NCBI GenBank assembly: GCA_949284715.1
Contig: CASDWH010000039.1
Span: forward strand, 1-56,387
DNA length: 56,387 bases
Source: an uncultured bacterium
GTDB lineage: Bacteria > Cyanobacteriota > Vampirovibrionia > Gastranaerophilales > Gastranaerophilaceae
Direction: 5' to 3'
The first letter of the stretch is position 1; each line of letters opens with the position of its first letter. The translations under genes and the position numbers were made by a program. A model generated the notes under the pieces. The model was not told where the DNA came from. It did no database searches and saw only the letters and a list, made by a program, of their open reading frames with translations. Shown piece by piece: positions 27,037 to 34,280 of this stretch.

Positions 27037-27049
27037 TTGTCAAAGTACA
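27036..27049 (+). repeat. 14-bp direct repeat, right copy
   Basis: ATTGTCAAAGTACA, identical to 26463-26476; it begins at the last base of the 82-aa RHH gene stop codon. Confidence 0.8.
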
Positions 27050-27136
27050 ATGTAAATTTTCGTTACAACTAAGCCTATCAAGTTATTTACTTATCGGCTT
27101 ATGTTTGATATAATCTACATATGGGAGATTTGAGGG

Positions 27137-27280
27137 TTATGTTTTAACCCTCTTTGCTCTTCCAAAATACTCAGTTAATATTTCTCCCATTAATTGAGTC
27201 ATAGAAATATTGCGCTCTGCTGCTATAATTTTTAACAGCTGTCGGTATTTTTTATCTACTCTTATGTGAATAATATCCAT
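27137..27280 (-). CDS. Small CopG/RHH-type protein, 47 aa
   Basis: It reads MDIIHIRVDKKYRQLLKIIA then ISMTQLMGEILTEYF, a strand-helix-helix pattern of CopG/MetJ-like proteins. GGAGG lies 6 nt before the ATG. An 8-bp inverted repeat GAGGGTTA/TAACCCTC (27132-27139, 27145-27152) overlaps its stop codon and may terminate its transcript. It is divergent from the CI-like repressor, the position occupied by cro in lambdoid phages. Confidence 0.7.
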   Translation of the reverse strand: MDIIHIRVDKKYRQLLKIIAAERNISMTQLMGEILTEYFGRAKRVKT

Positions 27281-27389
27281 TTGAGCCTCCGTAATATTTA
27301 TCTATGTAACAAACATAACACAAAAATATAGAATATGTCAATACAATTATTGAAAATAAAATATAATAATAAGGAAGTAGGGTAAAATT

Positions 27390-28007
27390 ATGCGTTATGA
27401 GGAACTTTTAGCAACTTTACAAAACTTAAAACCGGGTGAGAAAATAGATCATATTTATATTGGTAAATTACTTAATTATGATTCAAAATCAATGTATTCA
27501 AAAAAAACTCAGAATTATAATTTTAAAGATAAAGAACTACAAATAATTGAGAATAAACTAAATATTATATTGCCTCAAAATGACTGCGTTTCATTACCTG
27601 TCAGAGGAGATGTAAACGCCTCTTGCGGATTCGGCGTTACTATTTATGATGAGGGGCAAACTGGAACTTATGCAATAGGGCGGAAATTAGCTAAAGATTT
27701 AGGAATATCTGTTAATAAAAGTGAAATAATTTTTGCAAAAGGTGATAGTATGAGTCCGACTATTGAAGGTGGTGATGGGCTTTTAGTTGATACCAATAAA
27801 AAAGAGATTTATGATGGCGCTGTTTACTGCGTGCGGATTGAAGGTCAACTGTATGCAAAAAGACTTCAAAAAATCCCGCCTAAAAAACTTCTGGTTGTAT
27901 CCGATAATCAAAAATATAAATCATTTGAGGTTGATTTTTCAAAAAAATTTGATTTTGACTTTGAAATAATTGGTGAGGTGCGTTGGAGTGGTCGGGTGTT
28001 TATGTAG
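27390..28007 (+). CDS. CI/LexA-like self-cleaving phage repressor
   Basis: Of 205 residues, the N-terminal ~65 form a small DNA-binding domain and the C-terminal part is an S24 peptidase. The nucleophile is Ser120 (KGDSMSPTIEGGDG), the general base Lys157 (LYAKRLQK), and a candidate cleavage bond lies at Cys79-Gly80 (NASCGFGV). RecA-stimulated self-cleavage would induce the prophage after DNA damage. The HTH is degenerate, so the operator is not predictable. It marks the lysogeny control region. Confidence 0.85.
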   Translation: MRYEELLATLQNLKPGEKIDHIYIGKLLNYDSKSMYSKKTQNYNFKDKELQIIENKLNIILPQNDCVSLPVRGDVNASCGFGVTIYDEGQTGTYAIGRKLAKDLGISVNKSEIIFAKGDSMSPTIEGGDGLLVDTNKKEIYDGAVYCVRIEGQLYAKRLQKIPPKKLLVVSDNQKYKSFEVDFSKKFDFDFEIIGEVRWSGRVFM

Positions 28008-28021
28008 AAGGTTGGCTTTAA

Positions 28022-29236
28022 GTGTTTTTGACGTTAGAAAACGCATCCAATTTATTAAATGATTTTGAAAAAGAATTGAAAAACTCCTTTTCTATTTGTG
28101 TTCATATAATAGATAATAACACAAAAGTATTCATAATAGAAGACAGTTTAGTTTTATTGGGATGCATAATCGAATTTTATAATCCATATCCAATTGAAAA
28201 ACAAGGTAATTATTACTATTTATCAATTGAAGAATTAACTTATAATAATTTGTCTTTTAAATTTAATTGTTCTGATTTTTGCACCAAATGTAAAAATATT
28301 TATAATATAGATCTTCCATTTTATGTAGAATATTTAAAATTTAAAGGATATAATGATATAAGATATATGCCTGGTAATCCCAGGTATTATAGTATTAGCG
28401 CTCCTCGCAGAGTTGATTTATTATTGCCTAACTTAAAACTAAAAGAAAGAATTGATGCATGGCCGGGTTTTTTGTACTATATTATCGTTTTAGAACTTGA
28501 GTCTGCCGATAATAAAATAGGCGTAGGCATTTTCTACACCAACCAAAAACCACATAATTATATTAATCGCAAATGTAACAAATGGATAAAAAATGGTTTT
28601 TCCGAAGGAAATATGAATTTAATAGGACAAGGGCATTATGGAGTAAGAAAATATAAAAATAAAAAATACGCTTATCATTTAGAAGAAGCTTTTTATAGCT
28701 ATAAAGATTCGCAGTATTCTAGACTAAAAAGACAAATTATTATTGAAAAACATCTTACATATTTTTATATCAAACAATTCTTCAAAAATAAATCTGATAT
28801 AGAAAAATATGCATACGAACTTTTAGCTAAAACTTGTCAAGGGAAATGTGAAGATATAGAAAAATGTGTATATTCAAAACCTAAAAATAAATGGATTAAT
28901 GAAGAACTGGTATACAATCTCGTTAAAAAAGGATTTAAAGGCTATAAAATAATATATCAACATCGCCCTTTTTTTTTAAGAACGCCTAAAGGTGGACAAA
29001 TGTCGTATGATGTATTTATTGTAGATTTAAATATTGCAATTGAATATCAGGGGAAGCAGCATTTTGAGCCTGTTGAATTTTTTGGGGGCAAAGAAGGATT
29101 CGAACAAACAATAAAACGTGATAGGATTAAACAAGAAATAAGTAAACAGAATAACGTAAAATTAATTTATATAAATTACTGGGAAGAAATCACAGAAAAG
29201 CTAATAAGGGATAAAGTAAATAATTGTTTAAATTGA
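28022..29236 (+). CDS. Unknown protein with C-terminal PD-(D/E)XK-like nuclease domain
   Basis: The 404-residue protein starts at GTG. The last ~110 residues contain YDVFIVDLNIAIEYQGKQHF followed by FFGGKEGFEQTIKRDRIKQE and KLIYINYWEE. This is the pattern of restriction-endonuclease-fold nucleases found beside treble-clef repeats in phage and viral proteins; the usual ExK reads EYQ here. The N-terminal 290 residues are unrecognised and contain cysteine clusters (FCTKCK, CQGKCEDIEKC) that could bind zinc. The gene is very AT-rich and sits just after the repressor, a common place for lysogen-expressed defence genes. A defence role is inference. Confidence 0.6.
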   Translation: MFLTLENASNLLNDFEKELKNSFSICVHIIDNNTKVFIIEDSLVLLGCIIEFYNPYPIEKQGNYYYLSIEELTYNNLSFKFNCSDFCTKCKNIYNIDLPFYVEYLKFKGYNDIRYMPGNPRYYSISAPRRVDLLLPNLKLKERIDAWPGFLYYIIVLELESADNKIGVGIFYTNQKPHNYINRKCNKWIKNGFSEGNMNLIGQGHYGVRKYKNKKYAYHLEEAFYSYKDSQYSRLKRQIIIEKHLTYFYIKQFFKNKSDIEKYAYELLAKTCQGKCEDIEKCVYSKPKNKWINEELVYNLVKKGFKGYKIIYQHRPFFLRTPKGGQMSYDVFIVDLNIAIEYQGKQHFEPVEFFGGKEGFEQTIKRDRIKQEISKQNNVKLIYINYWEEITEKLIRDKVNNCLN

Positions 29237-29269
29237 ACAAAATAATTTAAAGAGTGTTCAATAATAATA

Positions 29270-29315
29270 TTGACATATTCTAAATAATTATGTTATATTT
29301 CTATCACAAAGTGAT
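29270..29315 (+). promoter_or_regulatory. Strong promoter with start-site palindrome
   Basis: TTGACA (29270-29275), 18 bp, TATATT (29294-29299) with extended -10 TGT. A palindrome ATCAC-AAA-GTGAT (29303-29315) covers the predicted start, suggesting repressor control of the cargo genes. Confidence 0.7.
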
Positions 29316-29330
29316 TAAAAGATAGTATAT

Positions 29331-29693
29331 ATGAAGATGAATTATCATTTAGAACCCTACATTTTTTACACGACACCTTGGACTATGGAGTATAGAGGTA
29401 CTATCGAAAGATATCAACAACTACATGGATTTGGTTTTGATTATAAAAATGCTGATATGTTATCTCTCGAGCCGTATGGAGATTATGTAGAATTAATGAA
29501 AGATATTAAAACGAGAATTGAATTTCAAAATTGGCTTAAAATACATTTATCTGATATTAAAGAAGAAAATTATTTTAGTTTGCCAACATACTACAGAGCT
29601 GAACTAGGTAAACTTTACCCGTGTTTAGCTCCTTACAATAGAAATGTAACAAAATTTATGGATTTAATAACTAGACTTGAACAAAAGTTTTAA
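29331..29693 (+). CDS. Hypothetical cargo protein, 120 aa
   Basis: A soluble protein rich in Tyr, Leu and Glu (LEPYIFYTTPWTMEYRGT near the start). It has no recognised family, signal peptide or membrane helix. It is the first gene after the strong promoter at 29270-29299. Confidence 0.6.
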   Translation: MKMNYHLEPYIFYTTPWTMEYRGTIERYQQLHGFGFDYKNADMLSLEPYGDYVELMKDIKTRIEFQNWLKIHLSDIKEENYFSLPTYYRAELGKLYPCLAPYNRNVTKFMDLITRLEQKF

Positions 29694-29708
29694 AAAGGAG
29701 GATATTAT

Positions 29709-29954
29709 ATGGAAACAAAATATGTGTTTATAAATGAAGAAGGTAGAGAGGTTAATGGTATAGCAGCACCTTGCGACATAGGCGATAAAATCATTAATCG
29801 AAATGGGGAATTCGAGGTTATTGGCTTAGTTAATGAGATAGAAACAACAAAAACTGTTTCTATTTTTCGTAATTTATTTAAGTGTAGGAATACAGAAGAT
29901 ATTAAAAAAGAACATAAACAAATGATTATTTTAAGAAGAAACAAAAAAGATTAA
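29709..29954 (+). CDS. Hypothetical cargo protein, 81 aa
   Basis: An AAAGGAGG site lies 7 nt before the ATG. The sequence starts METKYVFINEEGREVNGIAA and is beta-rich with a basic C-terminus. No family is recognised. It is the second gene of the small cargo operon. Confidence 0.65.
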   Translation: METKYVFINEEGREVNGIAAPCDIGDKIINRNGEFEVIGLVNEIETTKTVSIFRNLFKCRNTEDIKKEHKQMIILRRNKKD

Positions 29955-29980
29955 TTATTTATTGCTTTTAACTAATTCCC

Positions 29981-30457
29981 ATGATATATTTATATCAAAT
30001 GGATAATGTAATAAATATTATTAACTGCTTTTCAACAATTAGTATTGTTCTTTTTGCTTTCTTACAATGGAAATGTTCTAATATACAGAGAAAAACTATA
30101 CTTTTCAAATACAGAGTTCAACACATTCAGGATTTAAAAGCAATCTGGATAGATTTGTATAAAAATATTGATTATATCAGTGGGTACAGGGCTGATTATA
30201 TTATACCTGAAGGCTACAGCAATATTCATAATAAACTTTTTAAAAAGTTAGATGACCATTTGGCTTTTACTCGCGGTTATTTTGAGAATAAAATCTATAA
30301 ACAGGAACAAAAATTAATAGAATTATTGTCAGAAGTTATCCCAAGTCCGACTATAGACGCTACTATTTATCATATGAATAAAGACAAATTTGAAATTGTA
30401 AACGAAGAATTTAAAAAATTGTGTAATAGTTATGTAAATACAATTTCATGCGAGTAA
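29981..30457 (+). CDS. Hypothetical membrane-anchored cargo protein, 158 aa
   Basis: One N-terminal hydrophobic helix (about residues 10-30, IINCFSTISIVLFAFLQW) is followed by a basic helical cytoplasmic domain. The ATG at 29981 has no clear ribosome site, and an internal ATG at 29999 is an alternative. The topology resembles superinfection-exclusion or abortive-infection accessory proteins, but no family is recognised. Confidence 0.55.
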   Translation: MIYLYQMDNVINIINCFSTISIVLFAFLQWKCSNIQRKTILFKYRVQHIQDLKAIWIDLYKNIDYISGYRADYIIPEGYSNIHNKLFKKLDDHLAFTRGYFENKIYKQEQKLIELLSEVIPSPTIDATIYHMNKDKFEIVNEEFKKLCNSYVNTISCE

Positions 30458-30534
30458 TAGAAAAAATATGTATACCTATAACATATATAACATGCGCACC
30501 TTCACCATCAAGCGGGAGAATGTAAATATATATC

Positions 30535-30567
30535 TTGACATTTAACATGTCATGTGATATTATGACA
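30535..30567 (+). promoter_or_regulatory. hicAB promoter with overlapping operator half-sites
   Basis: Consensus TTGACA (30535-30540), exactly 17 bp, TATTAT (30558-30563) preceded by TGA. Inverted half-sites TGACAT/ATGTCA (30536-30541, 30547-30552) and TGTCAT/ATGACA (30548-30553, 30562-30567) overlap both boxes. This fits autorepression by HicB. Confidence 0.8.
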
Positions 30568-30569
30568 AT

Positions 30570-30800
30570 ATGGGCAAGGTCGATAAAATCATTCAAAAGT
30601 TTAAACAATCTAATGCCGGTCAGAGATTTGAAGATTGCGAAAAAGTTTTATTTGAATTAGGCTTTGTTCTCAAAAGAGTTAAAGGCTCGCATCATCAGTA
30701 CAGAAAAGATAATCTTACCTTGACGATTGCCAATCATAAGCCGGTCGCCAAAGACGCAGTAAACGATATTTTAAAACTATGGGAGATGTACCATGAATAA
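30570..30800 (+). CDS. hicA: HicA-like toxin (mRNA interferase)
   Basis: The 76 residues have the HicA double-stranded RNA-binding-like pattern, with conserved GSHHQYRK (His41/42) and a LTLTIANHKPV strand-turn. HicA cleaves mRNA on ribosomes until bound by HicB. The ATG lies 6 nt after the -10 box, at the predicted transcription start, so the mRNA may be leaderless. It overlaps hicB by 8 bp, with toxin first as usual for the family. Confidence 0.85.
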   Translation: MGKVDKIIQKFKQSNAGQRFEDCEKVLFELGFVLKRVKGSHHQYRKDNLTLTIANHKPVAKDAVNDILKLWEMYHE

Positions 30801-31152
30801 AAATAATAAGAAAACGCTTGATGATTATTTAAATTTACCCTGGCAGTTTGAATTTGATTATTGCCCGGATGAGCAGGCTTATACTGCAAGAGTAAAAGGT
30901 TTGATGTGCTACTCTAACGGTAAAACTTTAGAAGAGGCTACTAAAAATATTCAAGAAGCTCTCCAATTCCACATAGAAGGGTGCTTAGAAGACGGTACAC
31001 CTATTGAAATGATTGATGAAGAACGCGCTACAGGTCGTATCGCGATTAGAACATCAAAAGCAATTCATTTAAAATTGTTATATTTGGCAGATGAACAAGA
31101 TGTTTCCGTTTCCCATCTTATAAATGATGCAATTGTTAAACAATATGGCTAA
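30793..31152 (+). CDS. hicB: HicB-like antitoxin
   Basis: The 119 residues comprise the partial RNase H-like HicB domain (EFDYCPDEQAYTARVKGLMC, then GKTLEEATKNIQEAL) and a C-terminal ribbon-helix-helix (GRIAIRTSKAIHLKLLYLAD) for operator binding. It neutralises HicA and probably represses the promoter at 30535-30563. Translation is coupled to hicA (ATGAATAA overlap). Confidence 0.9.
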   Translation: MNKNNKKTLDDYLNLPWQFEFDYCPDEQAYTARVKGLMCYSNGKTLEEATKNIQEALQFHIEGCLEDGTPIEMIDEERATGRIAIRTSKAIHLKLLYLADEQDVSVSHLINDAIVKQYG

Positions 31153-31162
31153 ATGAATTAGC

Positions 31163-31543
31163 TTATTTCTGCTTATTAACCTCTGTGACTACATCGCGCT
31201 TTATCTGGACTGCGTTTAATTTCTCTTGATAGTCTAGGCGCTGGTTTATTGATTTGATCTCTGTTTTTATAGAATTAACTTCTGCATGTATTACATTCAT
31301 ATTTGCATTGGTAGTATCTTTTATTGAATTATAGTGTACATTGCAAATAAAAATAAATATTGTTACAATAATACCTAAAAAAGTTCCTAGTATTGTAAGA
31401 ATTTTATTAGTATTAGATATTCTTTCAGCTAATTTATCTAATCCCGGGCAATTATAAGAAATTGTACCATCTGGCGGATTTCCTCCAGAACGTTTATTGT
31501 TTTTAAAATTTTTGCATTGATTAAAATCAAAAACATTACCCAT
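31163..31543 (-). CDS. Single-pass membrane protein with coiled coil, 126 aa
   Basis: A soluble Asn/Lys/Gly-rich N-terminus (about 45 residues with two Cys) precedes one membrane helix (ILTILGTFLGIIVTIFIFIC). A heptad-rich C-terminus follows (VNSIKTEIKSINQRLDYQEK). It starts 2 bases past the stop of the upstream 187-aa gene, so the two form an operon opposing hicAB. The family is unknown. Layout and prophage position suggest a lysogenic conversion or exclusion function, which is inference. Confidence 0.65.
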   Translation of the reverse strand: MGNVFDFNQCKNFKNNKRSGGNPPDGTISYNCPGLDKLAERISNTNKILTILGTFLGIIVTIFIFICNVHYNSIKDTTNANMNVIHAEVNSIKTEIKSINQRLDYQEKLNAVQIKRDVVTEVNKQK

Positions 31544-31544
31544 C

Positions 31545-32108
31545 TCATACTCCTACCATCTGGGTAAAGATACCATGATATTTATCAAATTTATTTAATA
31601 TTTCTTTTTCTACAATTTTAATAGGGTTAGTATTGTAATTTCCAAAGCCGTAGAAATGAAAGTTTGTTGATAAATATATACCTTCATCCTCTTCAACATA
31701 TTTAATATCTGTTGATAATTTATATTTTAATTTATCTTCTTTTGTAAATTCCGGTTTAATAAATTTATAATTTACCGTAGGATAATCAAAATATACTTGT
31801 CCAAAGGCAAGCGCAATTGATTTAAAATCAATAGATGTCAAATCTAAAAAAGTTTTAATCATATCAAGATATTTTTTTATTTCTTTGATATCATCATATA
31901 TCACAACAAATTCAACTTTATGTTTATTTTGAAATAAATTGATTCTTAAATTATTAATAGTATCTTGATATCCCCAAGCATAATCTAAAATGTTTTCTTT
32001 TAACATTAAAGAATTCTTTTTATTTATTTCGTTTATTGTTTTTATAAAATCATCTGTATTACTATTGTAATTTAATATCTTTATAGATACTGTTTTACCT
32101 ATTGCCAT
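31545..32108 (-). CDS. Hypothetical cargo protein, 187 aa
   Basis: An Asn/Lys/Ile-rich soluble protein with alternating strand and helix predictions by eye (FVVIYDDIKEIKKYLDMIKT). No motif is recognised. It is the first gene of a two-gene leftward unit with the membrane protein at 31163, and divergent from the late operon. Confidence 0.6.
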   Translation of the reverse strand: MAIGKTVSIKILNYNSNTDDFIKTINEINKKNSLMLKENILDYAWGYQDTINNLRINLFQNKHKVEFVVIYDDIKEIKKYLDMIKTFLDLTSIDFKSIALAFGQVYFDYPTVNYKFIKPEFTKEDKLKYKLSTDIKYVEEDEGIYLSTNFHFYGFGNYNTNPIKIVEKEILNKFDKYHGIFTQMVGV

Positions 32109-32249
32109 TATTTACTCCTTGAAATAACAATATAACATAGTTAATATACATTTTCAATACGTATATTTTCGTTATACCTATCTTATATAATTTCAAAAAA
32201 AACATTATCACCCTTTATCACTTGTTTTCACCACAAAAATGCGCTATTG

Positions 32250-32271
32250 TTATAGTGGTTTTATAGTGGTT
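32250..32271 (+). repeat. Two tandem 11-bp repeats ahead of the late operon
   Basis: TTATAGTGGTT occurs twice in direct succession (32250-32260, 32261-32271), about one helical turn apart, 24 bp before the first late gene. A TATAAT lies at 32186-32191. The repeats are a candidate activator site for late transcription. Confidence 0.6.
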
Positions 32272-32294
32272 GTTTTTTTTTAAAGGATTTTAAA

Positions 32295-32714
32295 ATGGAT
32301 AAAACAAATACACTTATTTGTTATCTTCTTGCTATTCAGAATTTCGCAAAAGATATTCATTATTCTTGTAAAGGCGACGCTTTTTATTCAAAACACTTGC
32401 TGGCTGACCGGATTTATGACGGGCTAGATGTTTTTATTGATGGGATAAAAGAAACGTGTTTACTTGGTAATGATATTTTGCCTTTGCCTTCCGGTGAATA
32501 TCTCGCAAAAGCAATGAATTTATTGCCAGCATTGGAGCAAGACGATAAAACGAATTTTGAAGCTATGCAAAAACTTTTAATTGATTGCCTCGTGTTGATC
32601 CAGGAAATGTTGAAAGAAACCGATACCCCGCGCGCGGAAGTAAGCCTTATTGACGGCATAGCGCAGGATTTGCAGCAGAAATTAGGATTAGTTAATCTCC
32701 AAGTTAAGGACTAG
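32295..32714 (+). CDS. Dps/ferritin-like protein, first gene of the late operon
   Basis: In 139 residues the Dps ferroxidase spacing is exact: His22, His34, Asp49, Glu53 (H-x11-H-x14-D-x3-E, as in E. coli Dps His51, His63, Asp78, Glu82). The surrounding helices (LICYLLAIQNFAKDIHYSCK, FYSKHLLADRIYDGLDVFID) fit a four-helix bundle. Dps proteins store iron and shield DNA from oxidation. AAAGGA precedes the ATG. It lies 3 bp before the small terminase. Function is inferred from the motif. Confidence 0.65.
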   Translation: MDKTNTLICYLLAIQNFAKDIHYSCKGDAFYSKHLLADRIYDGLDVFIDGIKETCLLGNDILPLPSGEYLAKAMNLLPALEQDDKTNFEAMQKLLIDCLVLIQEMLKETDTPRAEVSLIDGIAQDLQQKLGLVNLQVKD

Positions 32715-32717
32715 CCT

Positions 32718-33101
32718 ATGGCAAAAATAACCCCATGGACAAAGATTAAAGCAGAATATTTGCAGGGCGCAACACCTAAGGAATTGGCACTGAAATATAA
32801 AACAAAAGCAAAAACCATAACTGAAAAGGCAAGTAAAGAAGGTTGGGTTGTTGAAAAAACAATAATATGCAATAATTTGCAAGAAATTATACAGGATAAG
32901 ATAAAAGATTTATCAAACAATGCATTAGAGGTACTTAACGAGGTTATGAACAGCCCCGAAGCAAAAGACGCAGATAAAATATCCGCAGCAAAGGCAATTC
33001 TTGATGTAAGCGGACTAAAAACTCAAAAACAAGAAATAACAGGCGATATAAAAACAACAAACCCAGTAATAAATATATTACCGGTAAAGGCAAATGACTA
33101 A
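32718..33101 (+). CDS. Terminase small subunit
   Basis: The 127 residues start with an HTH (WTKIKAEYLQGATPKELALK) that would bind the packaging site, then helices for oligomerisation. It overlaps the large terminase gene by 8 bp. The Asn/Lys-rich C-terminus is typical. It recognises phage DNA and presents it to TerL. Confidence 0.8.
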   Translation: MAKITPWTKIKAEYLQGATPKELALKYKTKAKTITEKASKEGWVVEKTIICNNLQEIIQDKIKDLSNNALEVLNEVMNSPEAKDADKISAAKAILDVSGLKTQKQEITGDIKTTNPVINILPVKAND

Positions 33102-34278
33102 TGTTGAACTTCCTGAGAAACTTTTATTTTTTCTTAATAAAAAATCAAGATATAAAATTGCATACGGTGGCAGGGGGTCTGGGAAGAGCTGGGCGGCAGC
33201 AAGGTGTTTAATCGTACTCGCCTTGCAGTCTAAAATACGGGTATTGTGTACAAGGCAGTTACAGACATCAATAGCAAACTCTGTTCATAAATTATTGTCT
33301 GATAGTATCCAAGAATTAGGCTTGTCTAAATATTTTGAAATAACAAGAGATGCAATTCGATGTAATAACGGTTCAGAGTTCTTTTTTAAAGGTATTCAGA
33401 ATAACATTAATGAAGTTAAATCTATCGAGGGTATAGATTATTGCTGGGTGGAAGAAGCCCAGAGCGTAAGCGAGAATAGTTGGGAAGTCTTAATACCTAC
33501 AATCCGTAAAGAAAACAGCGAAATTTGGGTTACATTTAACCCCGACAGAACGGAGGATGCAACATACCAAAGATTTGTTATAAGTCCGCCGCCGGATACT
33601 ATCTCAGAGCTTGTAAACTATTCTGATAATCCTTGGTTTCCTGATGTACTCCGTAAAGAAATGGAGTATTGTAAAGAGGTAGATTACGGCAAATACGAGC
33701 ATATCTGGCTTGGTAAAACAGTAATTGATACCGATGCTCAAATATACCATGGTAAGTTTGAACTTAAAGAATTTGAAACTCCTGATGATGCGGTTTTTTA
33801 TCACGGTGCAGACTGGGGTTTTGCGAATGACCCTACAGCGGTTATAAGGTGCTTTATAAAAAACCAATGCCTATATATTGACTATGAGAGCGGCGGCGTT
33901 GGTGTAGAATTTGAAGAACTACCAGCGCTGTTTAAGAAAATACCTGATATAAACAAATGGGAAATTCGCTGTGATAGTGCAAGACCCGAAACTATTTCAT
34001 ACATGAGCCGGCAAGGGTTCAGAACTGTAGCCTGTCCGAAGTGGAACGGGTCAGTTGAAGATGGCATAGAGTATATAAGAAGCTTCCGTAGAATTTATAT
34101 ACACCCCCGTTGTAAACATACATATGAAGAATTTAAGTTCTATTCTTACAAACAAGATAAAAATACAGGGGATATTTTACCTGTAGTTTTGGATAAAGAC
34201 AATCATTATTGTGACGCATTACGGTATGCATTAAACCCCTACATACAAAAAAATGTATCAATATTATCAGTTTTGTAA
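33094..34278 (+). CDS. Terminase large subunit (PBSX/Terminase_3 type)
   Basis: The 394 residues comprise an N-terminal ATPase with Walker A (AYGGRGSGKSWAAA), Walker B (IDYCWVEEAQSV) and coupling motif (WVTFNP). The C-terminal nuclease has the first Asp in HGADWGFANDPTAV, a further Asp in RCDSARPETI and DNHYCDALRYAL near the end. It is the packaging motor and headful or site-specific nuclease. Confidence 0.95.
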   Translation: MTNVELPEKLLFFLNKKSRYKIAYGGRGSGKSWAAARCLIVLALQSKIRVLCTRQLQTSIANSVHKLLSDSIQELGLSKYFEITRDAIRCNNGSEFFFKGIQNNINEVKSIEGIDYCWVEEAQSVSENSWEVLIPTIRKENSEIWVTFNPDRTEDATYQRFVISPPPDTISELVNYSDNPWFPDVLRKEMEYCKEVDYGKYEHIWLGKTVIDTDAQIYHGKFELKEFETPDDAVFYHGADWGFANDPTAVIRCFIKNQCLYIDYESGGVGVEFEELPALFKKIPDINKWEIRCDSARPETISYMSRQGFRTVACPKWNGSVEDGIEYIRSFRRIYIHPRCKHTYEEFKFYSYKQDKNTGDILPVVLDKDNHYCDALRYALNPYIQKNVSILSVL

Positions 34279-34280
34279 TT

